Below, one piece after another: positions 38,311-48,441 of a stretch of 64,000 nt of DNA. A program made the position numbers and the translations under genes. The stretch comes from Rhynchopus sp. YZ270_cl-10 (lineage: Eukaryota > Euglenozoa > Diplonemea > Diplonemida > Diplonemidae). The stretch's first letter is position 1; every line of letters starts with the position of its first letter. A model generated the notes under the pieces. That model had not been told where the DNA came from. It made no database searches and saw only the letters and a program-made list of their open reading frames with translations. The stretch lies in the NCBI GenBank assembly GCA_964035575.1, contig OZ037841.1, forward strand, positions 806,001-870,000, given 5' to 3'.

Positions 38311-38447
38311 CACAGTGAACCAGTAGGCGAAACCACTAGTGGACTTCGACAGGTGAAATGACGTCAGGTGGAACCTGACAACTCGACAGACTTCGCCTCT
38401 CGACCCCACCAGGCTGACCCTGTCTTCGCGCCTACTGGTCCACTGTG
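38311..38447. mobile_element. Foldback element with 19-bp terminal inverted repeats
   Basis: The left arm CACAGTGAACCAGTAGGCG (38311-38329) is the reverse complement of 38429-38447 with one mismatch. The 99 bp between them contains a second hairpin, GTCAGGT with ACCTGAC. The size and inverted ends suit a MITE-like foldback. It abuts the family I repeat, and no target duplication is clear. Confidence 0.65.
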
Positions 38448-39789
38448 CAAAACCCTTAGTATAGGGAGGGATACACGCTGGGCTGTATTTTGAAAATAAA
38501 CAAAGAAAGACATTCTTCGTGCATAATCTGATAGTAGATTTTTCACCAAGGATTTCACCAAACAAACAGCTACTCATTACGATAAATGTATCCCCCCCTT
38601 AAAAAAAGCAAAGATATTTAAATATGGCTACCGTTATTATCGATGTTATCCTAAGGGTGATGTGGTCATTTTGTTGTTGGGGGAGGGGTGAGAGGGTGAG
38701 GAGGGAGAGAAAAAAAAACATATTAGAGGGATGATGAAACCAACGTTTCCAATCAGCGTGCTTATGGCGATTATGTGTTGCAACGTTTTGTATTCATATG
38801 CTCTTCTGCCAACGCAGTGAGGAAGTCAGAGTGGTTTCTTTTTCTTCTTCTTTTTTTTTCTTTCTCCATACCCCATCTCCATGGATCTTTCCTTCTTACT
38901 TCTCTTGGGCTTGATGTCTACAATATTTCGAAAAATTTCAAAAAAAAGAGATTAAAAATGGGTTATTATGTGTGTTTCAGTGCATCCACTGGGAACAAGC
39001 TAAGGCGATCATAACGTCAATAGCTGTCATATCCTTTGTACCCCCCACTACCTTCCCTACCCCGTTCATGATTGATGCGAACCTGTGAAACCACTGTGTT
39101 AAAATTGTCTGTGTCCACCCTTTCTACCTACACCCTCCCAAGCAGTGCAAGAAACCAAGAAGTACAATTGTATTTCAACTTCTTAAAGTGCTAAAAATTT
39201 TTCTTTCTCTTCTCAATTTCCCTCTCCCACAGCAGCTATTTTCCCCTTCACACCATGCCTCCCCAGTCTTCCCCACATTACCTCTTAATAAGCAAAATAT
39301 GATTTGAAGCACATCCTCCAGTGGGTGTGTACTGAATCATCATTGCAAAAAAAAAAAAACAATAAAAAAACAACAAAAAATCGTATAAAAAAATGCTCAC
39401 CGTTTATGCCTGCGCGTACCGACAAAACCAAACTCAGTTTTTGGCCTTTTTTTTTCCCCCTCTTTTTTTTTCGAAGTGGAACACAACTCCGGAAAAAAAA
39501 GTAGTAAAAAAAAAATTAAATAAGCGAGCTTTTTTGTTTGTGCTTGATGGCTAATCGTGTGTGTATGTATGTCTTGTGTGTGCACCCCGTATTTATTTTC
39601 TATTGTCTGGCAGAGTACAGGAAACAGCGTTTTGCGTTTTCTGCACACTATTTTTTTTTAAATAGGGGTGATGCAGGTCAGACCAGATTTTCTGAGGAAA
39701 AAAATATCCCATTATTTTCCTCTCTCTGGTTGTACCGTTATGTAACTTACTTATGAGTCTTTTCGTTCTGTAAAAAAATAAATAATAGC

Positions 39790-39840
39790 GTGTAGTTCAC
39801 AGGTGGTGTCTACACGTTGTCAATTTTTCAAAAAAAAAAT
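39790..39840 (+). repeat. Dispersed element family B
   Basis: GTGGTGTCTACAC is followed by TCAATTTTTCAAAAAA. The same tail recurs near 57505. Confidence 0.55.
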
Positions 39841-40190
39841 ATACACAAAAAAAGTCAATATCTGCTACCATCCTGGGCTGGACGTTAAATTGCATCCGGG
39901 GGGTCCTTTTTGTGGCACTTCCTCCTGAAACTCTATGAAGGTCCTACCTGAGAGTGAAAAGGTGCTGGGACGGTGAGGAAAGTTCCCAAATAAAAAAAAG
40001 AAGGGGAAAAAAAAGCAACAACCAAGTTTTTCAAACGGTCCGAAGTACTGTTACTACGTGAATGACCATAGGGAATGTAAGGTTTGTAAAACAGATGGAA
40101 ACATTACCTTGCTATTCTAATTCGTCATAAACAATTAAATAACGTTTGCCTCGTTTCCCCCTTTTTTTTTCTTCTTTCTTTTCTTTTCTA

Positions 40191-40215
40191 AGATGTATAC
40201 ACACATCTTTCAACT
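40191..40215 (+). repeat. Dispersed element family D, short copy
   Basis: GATGT and ACATC form a hairpin followed by TTTCAACTTTTTC. The arms differ in sequence from other D copies but still pair. Confidence 0.55.
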
Positions 40216-40534
40216 TTTTCCCCGTTTTTCAGGGGTTCCCGCAGGGTTTTTGGGCTCACAAGGGTACCAAAAAACAAAAAAAAAAACTACCCCCTCAAAA
40301 AAAAACCCCTGGGAGGCAAGTCAATGAGGAGAAGTTCCTGCTCCTTTTTGTTTGACAACCCGGGGCAGATTTTGTTGGGGCAGAGTGGGGCTACGGTCTT
40401 CAAAGCCACCGCCAAATACGAGAAGAAAAAGGACATTGTTGTATACTACTCTAGTGTCCTTGAGTCGATGACGATGGCGTTGTCCAGAACCAGAGCTACC
40501 CCCCCCCCCCCCCCCCCGTGATACCCCTATACGG

Positions 40535-40590
40535 AGTGAAGCATCCTCCACGGTGGTGTCTACACTACTACAAAAAATTTTCAAACAAAA
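40535..40590 (+). repeat. Dispersed element family B
   Basis: GTGAAGCATCCTCC, GTGTCTACACTACTACAAA and TTTTCAAACAAAA follow the family layout. It lies just downstream of the poly-C run at 40501-40517. Confidence 0.65.
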
Positions 40591-40829
40591 AAAAAAAAAA
40601 ACATAAAACGCTGCAAGAGAGAAGAAATAAATAGTTGCTTTTCCGGCTAGCCCCTCATGATTTTGTATAAAAACATATTGATTTTCTGCTGTACGGAGGA
40701 AACACAAAGAAAGGTGTGCGCAGAGAGGTTTAGTTGGGGCAGGCGTAAGTTCTTATGAGGCACCCTTTTAGAAGAGACCTTGTTGATGGAGAGCCGCCCC
40801 TACCTTTTCTTGCAATAGAACTTTATTTG

Positions 40830-40863
40830 GGTACACTGTCACGTGAGGGCTTTGTATTTCAAG
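40830..40863 (+). repeat. Dispersed element family A
   Basis: GTACACTGTCACGTGAGGGC then TTTGTATTTCAAG. Near-identical copies lie at 46977-47012 and 60615-60648. Confidence 0.75.
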
Positions 40864-41050
40864 TCAACCTTATTTTGAGTCATCTTACCTTCTTTTTATG
40901 TACAGCCGGAAGACAACGTGTATGTGTCTCATTATTGGGGGTTAGACCAGAGTCTGCTATCGTCTATTCTTTCTCATTTCTGGACAAACGCGTTAAATGC
41001 TTTGTTCAGAAGTAATGAACAGATTATAAAAAAGAAATAAAAAAAAAATA

Positions 41051-41090
41051 GTGAAGCTTATCTTCGGGTGTCTTCACTCCAAAACAACAA
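41051..41090 (+). repeat. Dispersed element family B
   Basis: GTGAAGC, TTCGGGTGTCTTCACTCC and an A-rich end. Confidence 0.6.
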
Positions 41091-41196
41091 AAAAAAGGTG
41101 AAATTCCCTTTGGGTAACGTTATCTTATCAGTACATTAGCATTTTTTTTTTAATATGTTTAGCATACAACCTCCGTTGTGGGTAACTGTGTGCAAA

Positions 41197-41292
41197 AATG
41201 AAGTGCTCTCTGGGGGGTTCGATAACCCGCGGAGAAGCAGTGCCCTGCGTCACGCTGATGAACGGTGAGGCGTTTTTTGCGCTGTCAACTTC
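41197..41292 (+). repeat. Dispersed element family E, full copy
   Basis: AATGAAGTGCTCTCTGG, GGTTCGATAACCCGCGGAG, GATGAACGGTGAGGCGTTTT and CTGTCAACTTCTC match 60502-60597 in the same order, and 43849-43924 in reverse. The GGTTCGA core resembles a tRNA T-loop or pol III B box, so a tRNA-related SINE is possible, but the stem is not canonical. Confidence 0.7.
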
Positions 41293-41321
41293 TCTTTTTT
41301 TTTTCCCCTTTTCTTTTCTGT

Positions 41322-41368
41322 CAGTGACTGCGTCCCAGAGGCGTTTTGTACTTTCAACTTATCATTTT
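41322..41368 (+). repeat. Dispersed element family E, 3' part only
   Basis: GTGACTGCGTCCCAGAGGCG, then TTTCAACTTATCATTTT. The same right-hand part appears at 61388-61432. A copy keeping only the 3' end suggests 5' truncation. Confidence 0.6.
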
Positions 41369-42515
41369 TTTTTATTTCAAATGTACTGATGGGGATTTTT
41401 CACTGTATGCCTCTCCAACTTCTCTCCCTCTCCCCTTCTCCCCCTTCTTCCAATTAGGGTATCCAAAAAAAATGTAATTAAACTTTTTGTGGCATTACAA
41501 TTCCCCTTTCCAACAGCCGAACCGAATTTTTTTTAAACAATATCCCCTTTTAAACTTGATACTCCAAAAGAAAAGAAAAATACTAAAAGGGGGGAGGAGG
41601 GCGGAAAAAAAGGGAAGGATGATATCTGCCTTCCCCCCTTATTTTTCTCTTATTTTTTTTTTTTGGTCTTTGTTTTCTTCTATTTTACAACGCATGGGTG
41701 TCACCATTACATCTCTTTGCAGGTGACATAAACCCTTCACAATAGCCCTGTTGTTTTGTGTACATCAAACTGGTGGTAGAAAGTGAGAGAAACTCCACCT
41801 TGAGTGCACGAACAGCTATTTATTTTCCGGAGAGTCACTTTATCTCTTGAGGGTAACCCTGAGGGAGGGACTAACGTATACCCTACGAGATATAAAGTTT
41901 TTTCTGGAGAAAATCAGACGAATTTTTGATAGTGGAAAAAAGGCTGTTTTTTTTTTGTGTCAGCTAAACCAAAACAGATTATCAATAAGAGAAAGGGTCA
42001 CGGTAAAAAAAAAAAAAAGTTTTTTGTTTTTCCTGGCAGGCCACAGTTCAATTTGTCTCCTAACTGGTCTTGGGTTTTTATCCTTTTTTCTCCTTTTTTG
42101 TTTTTTTTTTGTATTTTTTTTTTTTTTTTTGTTTTGTTTTTCTTTGTTGTAAGTGTGCGTCACCACAAACAGTTATCCACGAATAATACCTACACGGGTT
42201 CCATTGATGTGTCAAAGTGTGGGCCTCGAGCCACCGCTGTTACATCTCCCCCGCACGGACGTGGTAATCTTTCGGGACGTCTCCTTCAGCACTTTCATTT
42301 TTCTTTTTTGGGTTTTTCCCCTGAACACTAGCAGCCCCTAACTCTGGTTCTTTTTTTTTTTTTGTTTTTGTTTTTTTTTTGTTTTTTCTTTTCCATTCTT
42401 TGTTTCTCCTTTTTTTTTTCTTTTTCTTTTTGCTTCACGAATTGTTTGCTGCAAATGAACGTATTTCACAACACAGTTCCCAAATGAGGGACAAAGCCCC
42501 CCCTTTTTGGTTTAA

Positions 42516-42543
42516 GGTACACTGTCAGAAGGCTTTGTATTTC
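42516..42543 (+). repeat. Dispersed element family A, shortened copy
   Basis: GGTACACTGTCAGAAGGC, then TTTGTATTTC. Confidence 0.6.
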
Positions 42544-42705
42544 CCCCCCTTGAAACTATTATTTCTGTGATGTCAGTGGTGTGCTTTTATGAGGACTGTC
42601 TCGTAAATAGTACACGTGAACCGACAGATTCTCAAAAAAAAAGGAAAGAAAAAAAAAATACTAGTTACCCACCAAGGGTACCTAGGTGATTGGTATCACA
42701 GCAAC

Positions 42706-42760
42706 AGTGAAGACCGTCTATACGGCAGCCACACTAATACCAGAGATTATCAAAAGAAAA
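42706..42760 (+). repeat. Dispersed element family B with CCGT/ACGG stem
   Basis: GTGAAGA, the hairpin arms CCGT and ACGG, then CCACACTAATACC and ATTATCAAAA. The copy at 51272 has arms CTGT and ACAG instead, so both arms changed together. Confidence 0.7.
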
Positions 42761-43202
42761 AGGGGAATCCCCCCTTTTTTTTTTCAATGCCTCTCGGCTA
42801 TATTCACCCACCTGTGACAGAAAAATTGGAAAGTGGAGATTTCACAGCTGTGGTGACACAACCGAGGCTACTACACTACTCCAACACTTTATCGAAAAAG
42901 GAGGGGGAAAAAAAACGTATTCTTATTTTTTTGTGTGCAAAAAGTCGAAGGGCTCTTGTGTCAAGATGGCTAGGTTTTGTTTTCTGCAAAACCACCACTT
43001 TCGTTACACATGTGTTCTTGAGCAGTACATCAATATTTAAAACAGATGTGTGTGCATGAGAGAGGCACATTCATTTGACATTCTTTTCTTTTTTCAATTT
43101 TTTTTTTATTTTTTTTAAATATTCAAGCGAATGGGTACATGATTATGGCAGCGCGATGTATCAGTCCTCCAAATAAACTTGGTGTCCAAATATGAGTATT
43201 TA

Positions 43203-43321
43203 TTGCATGGCCCCGAGGCCGAGTAAGGGCCCCGAGGCCCAGAAAAAGTGCCTCGGCCCCTAACGGGCCGAGGTACTTTTTCTGGGCCGAGGGGCCCTTA
43301 CGAGGCCTCGGGGCCATGCAA
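43203..43321. mobile_element. GC-rich 119-bp palindromic element
   Basis: Two arms of about 56 bp starting TGCATGGCCCCGAGGCC are reverse complements at about 51 of 56 positions, around a central TAAC. It is an island of GC in AT-rich DNA. The form suits a foldback or MITE-like element. I found no target-site duplication. Confidence 0.7.
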
Positions 43322-43723
43322 AACTAGTTTTATGCACCGAGGAAGACTTTTTTTGGCGTTTTAGATAACCACAGATGCTCAAAAGTGCTCAATTTTGGCT
43401 TTAATGGCCTCAAATCGTCAAAATAAGCCCTATAGGCGAAAAAAAAAAAAAAAATTCGAGAGTTTAGTTCAGGGAAGTTCCTAAGTGGGACCGAGAACAT
43501 GAAATTCTGGATTTTAGTTTTTTTTTCCTTTTTTTTTTTCCTTTTTTCCTTTTTTTCCTTAGGGGGCTTTCTTGTGGTTTCTAGTGGGTTTCACTGTAGG
43601 TGACACACCACCAGTGTGGTGAAATGGTCGAAACTCTCAAAAGCAAGAGTTTTCAGGGGGCAAGAAAAAAAAAATTGACAACAAAATCCTGCACCGTCAG
43701 GGCTGTACCCCCAATTTTTTTTT

Positions 43724-43848
43724 GCCTGCGGCGCCATTTTTCATTTTTTGCTCTACAAAAAAGGGTTCGTTGGATGCTAGATTTTTACACTGTACTCAAA
43801 ATTTTTTGCCTGCGGCGCCATTTATATTATTTTTTGCTCCGCAAAAAG
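43724..43848 (+). repeat. Two direct copies of a 40-bp unit
   Basis: GCCTGCGGCGCCATTT followed by TTTTTTGCTC and GCAAAAA-type sequence occurs at 43724-43763 and 43808-43848. Confidence 0.65.
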
Positions 43849-43924
43849 AGAAGTGCAACGCCTCACCGTTCATCGGCGGAAGCACTGGTTCCACGGGTTA
43901 TCGAACCCCAGAGAGCACTTCATT
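43849..43924 (-). repeat. Dispersed element family E, inverted copy
   Basis: The reverse complement reads AATGAAGTGCTCTCTGG, GGTTCGATAACCCGTGG and GATGAACGGTGAGGCG, matching 41197-41292. It is one of the few spacer repeats I see on the minus strand. Confidence 0.7.
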
Positions 43925-44232
43925 GACATGCACGCGGTTACCGCGAGGGAGCGTGTATACAGGTACAAAATCACTGCCCCATCCAAATAATATTCCCAAC
44001 GTCTTTGGGGGTCCCCTTGCATTTTGCAGCCAAAAATGCAACTAGACCAAAGCTGCAAAAAGTTCCGCGCGAGTGTAGCGCGCCCGGGTTTGGGACCCCT
44101 TTTTGAATTTCGAAGGGCGGTTAAAGTGGGCCCAGAATCACAGTTCTGACACTCATTTAGCATTGTGAGCAACTCACTAGTGGTCGTAACCAAAATTTGT
44201 ATCAATCAAGAACTTGTCCATTTTCTCGAAAT

Positions 44233-44710
44233 GACCCCACTACAGTGAGGGTAGAGCTCGGAAAGCCCGAAAAAGGGCAAAAAACCCCACCCAAAAAAAG
44301 GAAAAAAACGGGAACATAAATCCAGAATTTTGCTGTTTTTCCCGAGAACAAGGAACAACCCTGGTTTAGTTAGTATGGAGGTCACCTTGTACCAAAAAAA
44401 CTCCATTTCTCGGCCTAGGCCGAGAAATGGAGTTTGAGGCCGAGAAATAGAGTTTGAGGCCAAAAAATGCTGTCCATACAAGTGCCAGGCCGTCCAAAAA
44501 AGTTTTCCAAGGTGCATAAAGATTGGCAGATTTGGGGTTATTTTACACCCCTTTTTTTTCTTCTTCTTGGACGCCATATTTGGACTATGTTGTGTTCCTC
44601 TTATGTACACCATGTGTTTTCCCCTTTCTTTTTCTTCCCTTTTTTCTTTTCCAAACGACTTATATTCTTCGAAGAAAATCTCAACAACGAGACGAGCATG
44701 TAGTGGGGTC
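44233..44710. mobile_element. Possible 478-bp element with inverted ends
   Basis: GACCCCACTACA at 44233-44244 is matched by TGTAGTGGGGTC at 44699-44710, and the inverted similarity continues a few bases outward with one indel. The inside holds the perfect palindrome at 44401. No recognisable protein is encoded. It could be a decayed nonautonomous DNA transposon; a chance 12-bp pair cannot be excluded. Confidence 0.4.
44401..44432. repeat. Perfect 32-bp palindrome with following 20-bp echo
   Basis: CTCCATTTCTCGGCC and GGCCGAGAAATGGAG flank TA. The right arm is repeated directly afterwards as GGCCGAGAAATAGAG. Confidence 0.8.
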
Positions 44711-44859
44711 GATTTTGTCATATGCCACCACGCAATATGGTAGGACTACAGCTATTTTGCCTCCACTAGAAGTCGACTAGAAATCCACAAAAGTATACAT
44801 TTTTTTTTTTTGGGCTCTTTTCGGCCACGCCACCCTCATAAAATCTGCTTCTCAAGGAT

Positions 44860-44918
44860 TGAGGACGAACTACCTCTGTACCTTCCTCAGTATAAAAGGG
44901 CTTCGGCCAACATTGAGT
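44860..44918 (+). repeat. Dispersed element family J, copy 2
   Basis: TACCTTCCTCAGTATAAAAG and GGCTTCGGCCAACATTGAGT match 36098-36149. Confidence 0.7.
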
Positions 44919-45150
44919 TTCAATTTTTCTTTTTCCGCTGAAAAAAAGGCAACAACAGAAAAAGAGTGTATAAATCACCCCCTTTTTTTTGTGTGCGGCA
45001 TGTGTGTTTCCCCCCCATATTTTATTAAACGAAATTAGTCTGGCCCCTTTATTCCAAAAAAAAAAAAATATTAAGGACCCCCCACTGCTTCGTGCCAAGG
45101 AGCAAGAAACAATGCAATTGAAAAAGCAAGCATTTATTCTTGGATTAATC

Positions 45151-45194
45151 AAGGTGACTGAACATGAGAAGGAGGTTAAGATTCATCTTACAAA
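45151..45194 (+). repeat. Dispersed element family C, divergent copy
   Basis: AAGGTGACTGAACATGAG, GGAGGTTAAG and ATTCATCTTACAAAC. The arms GAAC and GTTAAG replace the usual CTAAGC and GCTTAG. Confidence 0.6.
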
Positions 45195-45789
45195 CATTAG
45201 GAACGTTGAAACATGTGTAGGCGCGTGGAGCATATTCATTGTTTCAATTTTTCTTAGTTTCTTCACAAGCACAAGCAGCAAAATGCCAGGTAGCACACAT
45301 AACACACATACACCCCTACTAGTTATCAAACACACATAGACCCCCCGGGGTAATATTCCACTTCTTCGGAACTACCCACAACTGCTTTCAAACAAACAAA
45401 AAACAAATTGTCCCATGAGGAAATCGCCGTTGGGGGGCAGCAAAGCGACCCATAATGTGATATTTCTCAAAAAAGAATAAAAAATACGACAAACAAGACC
45501 TCGAGTAGCAAACAGCAAAGCAACTTCCACCCTCCTCACATTTTCCTCTCCCTCTAATAATTCTACACGACGGACTACCGTCAGGGGCACTACATAGTGG
45601 AACTCCTAGTCGCAACAACTCGTTGCTAACTCTGCTATAGTGATATAGTAAAACTAGTCGTAAAACTCTAGTCGTTTGGACTAATAGCACTACTAGTAGA
45701 ACCCCTGACTAGTCCGTCGTGTCCTAAACCACCCCTCTGAGTCCCTCAATCCACTCCACAACAGGAAAACCCCCCCCCCATTTATTTAA

Positions 45790-46536
45790 ATGATTATAAG
45801 ATCAGTTTCGAATGCACAGAATTCTGTGTGCCGTGCGCTCACCGTGCAGCGACGTGCACGGCAGAACCCCGCATGGTTGAGCGGCGAGTACAAGGTAGAC
45901 TCAACCGGCCTCCCCGAACAGATGCTTATGCGCAACCAAAACGCGTGGCGGTGGAACGACAACTGGTGGCGTGACAATGAGTCGCATGTTACTGTTATTT
46001 ACAGGAAGTCGCAGATGCGGGAGGGGTTTGCTGGAGAACTTGCAACCCTGCCACGTGAACAGGCAGAACACGCTCTGCAGTCCGGCATCGCCATCCTCCC
46101 CGACGAACGCAACACCCAGGTGGTCGAATGCTGGAACCCCGAGACCGGCGCCTTCGACCGCCCCATCCAACGCACCCCTCAGCTCCTTGGGGAGATTGCC
46201 CGCAAGCGGCAGTGGTGCGACGTCTACTGGCGCATCCACGACGCCTACCTGGAAACATACCGAAACACCTTAGGTTGGAACCACTCACTCGAATGCCCTC
46301 TCTCCAAGAAAGAAATCGCACGCTACCTCTGGCAGCAGGCCCAGGTCCGCATCGACCCTGAATGGGTCACCTTCCGATACACCAACCGGCCTGCAGGTGT
46401 GTCAGACCTCGGACACACCTGGGTATGGATCAACCTCCCAGGTGGCCAAGACATCGCCTCTCCACGTCTCGTCTACAACAACGAAAGGGTGAAACTCAGA
46501 ATCCACAACAAATTCGATATGAAAGCACCGTATTAG
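45790..46536 (+). CDS. Unknown protein, probably organelle-targeted
   Basis: A 248-residue intronless frame with mixed, gene-like composition and GC-rich codons in AT-rich surroundings. The first 33 residues carry Arg, Ser and Ala but no acidic residue (start MIIRSVSNAQ, then QRRARQ), as in mitochondrial presequences. The body is Trp-rich (W55, W59, W60, and several later) and basic. It ends without low-complexity sequence. The first in-frame ATG at 45790 is used; an A-T-rich leader precedes it. I do not recognise the family. A mitochondrial ribosome or respiratory-complex subunit is conceivable from its size and charge, but that is a guess. Confidence 0.65.
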   Translation: MIIRSVSNAQNSVCRALTVQRRARQNPAWLSGEYKVDSTGLPEQMLMRNQNAWRWNDNWWRDNESHVTVIYRKSQMREGFAGELATLPREQAEHALQSGIAILPDERNTQVVECWNPETGAFDRPIQRTPQLLGEIARKRQWCDVYWRIHDAYLETYRNTLGWNHSLECPLSKKEIARYLWQQAQVRIDPEWVTFRYTNRPAGVSDLGHTWVWINLPGGQDIASPRLVYNNERVKLRIHNKFDMKAPY

Positions 46537-46976
46537 AAAGTGGGGGTGGGGGGTTTTTTTGTATATTTTTATAGAAAAATCGAACGAAATTAATATGCAA
46601 AAAAAAAAGGGTGGGGGCTTGGGATGGGGGGTTTTAGGGGTAGTCTTATTACCATGGTAACAAGCAAATCTATATTGAGAAAAAGAGAAAAAAAAAGACA
46701 TTTTTTCCCCCTTTACAACTCACACATACACAAAACACTCACACCACTCCAGAGAGGTTTGCCCTATACACAACGTACACCATTTTGTTCAACCTCTTCT
46801 AGATTTTTTCCCTTCCTCTTTTCTCTCTCTTTTACTGTCCAGAAATGCGGTGATGTGATCCAAACCACCAAATAACCACTGCTATTCCTTTTAGCGTTTT
46901 TTTTTTTCCCCGTTTTCAACTACATCCCTCAGCTCTGAGTTACCCTTTTTTTTTCTCTTCCCCCCCTCCCCCCCTT

Positions 46977-47012
46977 AGGTACACTGTCACGAGAGGGCTG
47001 TTGTATTTCAAA
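46977..47012 (+). repeat. Dispersed element family A
   Basis: GGTACACTGTCACGAGAGGG, then TTGTATTTCAAAC. Confidence 0.75.
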
Positions 47013-47103
47013 CTTTCTTTCCTCCCCCATTTTTGTTCTCTCTTATTGCTTTTATCTATTCAAAAAAAAAATTATTTATCAAAAACCCCATTTTTGTTCT
47101 CTC

Positions 47104-47145
47104 CAAGGTGACGAAGCACGGAAGGCTTAGAATCATCTCTTCAAC
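47104..47145 (+). repeat. Dispersed element family C
   Basis: AAGGTGACGAAGC, GGCTTAGAATCATCT and TTCAAC. AAGC pairs with GCTT. Confidence 0.65.
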
Positions 47146-47221
47146 GTTTATTTTTTTTAAATAGCTAAGTACAGCACACAGGCTTAGGTTCTATCTCATA
47201 CAGTGTACAATACACCGATCA

Positions 47222-48187
47222 ATGTACTCCCCACCCCCCTACCCCGCGGGCTCCCCGCACTCCCCTTACCCTACCCAACACTCCATGCGGTCTATCCCCT
47301 CTGTCGACCCTTCTGCGTTGCTGTCGTCCCCGTATTCACCGCATTCTCCGTACTCTGCGTCCCCTTCACCACGGTATTCTAAGTATCAAGGCTCTCATGG
47401 TTCTATCAGACATGGTGTCAATGTATTACACGATATACGCCGTTTTGCGATACAACGTCGTTACAATAAAGACAATATAACAAACACCAAAGGATGCACC
47501 TTCTGTGAAGGAAGAGATGAATATGCTGTGTATGATATGATGACCGGAGAAACTCTTCTCGCAGTGCATGAAGAAAGTGAATGTTTAACCCGAACGTTAT
47601 GCGCTCCATTTCATGACCATATTTTGCGGATCTCCGATCCACATTCGGGGGATGTGGTTGCAACGTTGTCTCGCCCCTTCAATCTTGGATGCTGCTTTTC
47701 TTGTATGGATTCTTGTATCGATCGTGCTTTCCTTTATCCGGGAGCAGATCAATCAGAGGTTCCTATTGGGGTCATCCAACAGCCCCGCTGTGGAGGATGC
47801 ACACCAGAGTTTGAAGTGATAAGCGGAGGGACGTTACGGTATAACGTGGAGGGTCCTGCGTGTTGTATTGGGGGGTGTTGTGTGCAAGGGTTTGGCATGC
47901 GCAATGTAGGTGGAAAATCGATAGGCCGAATAAGAAAGGTTGCGGCCGAAGGGGCAGTAGAGGAGGTAGGGGGGAAGGGTTCGGTGTGTACAGTGCAGAT
48001 GCGGAAGATGCGCGCTGCGCCTGAAGATATACTGCTATTACTGACCACAGCATTGCTAGTAGACTGCATCTACATGGATGATGGACCAATATCATGCCAA
48101 GGAGCGGGATTATCCCTCTCCTTTGGTACCTGCCATTGGGCTGGATTTGTGCTTCCATGTAGACTCTCCTTGAGTGGAGATCGATAA
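47222..48187 (+). CDS. Phospholipid scramblase family protein
   Basis: A 321-residue intronless frame. Residues 1-60 are Pro/Ser/Tyr-rich, as in animal scramblases. The core follows the family: YAVYDMMTGE, then CLTRTLCAPF, then ATLSRPFNLGCCFSCMDSC, with the Cys cluster at the place where human scramblase 1 is palmitoylated. A hydrophobic segment at about 268-285 (ILLLLTTALLVD) is the usual C-terminal membrane helix. The acidic calcium-binding segment that normally precedes the helix (DADNFGIQFPLDLD in animals) is not recognisable, and a 36-residue Cys-containing tail follows the helix. Known members move phospholipids between leaflets or act in signalling. Here the fold assignment is firm, while calcium-dependent activity is doubtful. 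Confidence 0.9.
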   Translation: MYSPPPYPAGSPHSPYPTQHSMRSIPSVDPSALLSSPYSPHSPYSASPSPRYSKYQGSHGSIRHGVNVLHDIRRFAIQRRYNKDNITNTKGCTFCEGRDEYAVYDMMTGETLLAVHEESECLTRTLCAPFHDHILRISDPHSGDVVATLSRPFNLGCCFSCMDSCIDRAFLYPGADQSEVPIGVIQQPRCGGCTPEFEVISGGTLRYNVEGPACCIGGCCVQGFGMRNVGGKSIGRIRKVAAEGAVEEVGGKGSVCTVQMRKMRAAPEDILLLLTTALLVDCIYMDDGPISCQGAGLSLSFGTCHWAGFVLPCRLSLSGDR

Positions 48188-48441
48188 AAAAAGGATAGGG
48201 TGTGGACCTAGGGTTGAGCGGGGGGGAGAGAGAGCCTGCAAAAGAGGAGAACTGTTGTGGAAAAATTAGAAAAAAAAAAAAATAGAATCTAAAGAAAATA
48301 GAAAAATGGAGGGAAAAAATGGCATTTTTTATTATTTTTTATTATTTTTGTTCTTTATTATTTAATGTTGTTTCACTTTTGAGCAGGAATAAGACAAAAT
48401 CCACACAGTGCGTGGGGGAGTAACCAGCATAACACAACAAA

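Larger units (their letters stand above)
35857..45789. other. Ten kilobases without a convincing gene
   Basis: No frame here has recognisable domains, balanced composition or a plausible start. The longer frames are Phe/Lys-rich translations of poly-T and poly-A tracts. The region holds homopolymer runs, a 17-base poly-C run at 40501-40517, many copies of the dispersed element families listed separately, and several palindromic elements clustered at 43.2-44.7 kb. A functional RNA could be hidden here; I did not recognise one. Confidence 0.6.
46537..47221. other. Spacer upstream of the scramblase gene
   Basis: A-rich and T-rich tracts, one family A copy and one family C copy. The last 40 bases contain a pyrimidine tract ending in ACAG at about 47201, 20 bases before the start codon. 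Confidence 0.6.

Noticed and set aside
41218-41236. tRNA gene at GGTTCGATAACCC
   Set aside because: No acceptor or anticodon stems can be drawn around it, and the same sequence recurs as a dispersed repeat.
37023-43926. Many 60-150 codon frames rich in Phe, Leu, Lys or Ser
   Set aside because: They are translations of homopolymer and pyrimidine tracts, with no domain and no consistent strand or start.
44206-44721. 171-codon minus-strand frame
   Set aside because: Lys-run and Phe-run composition from poly-A and poly-T, spanning a palindrome and the possible element at 44233-44710.
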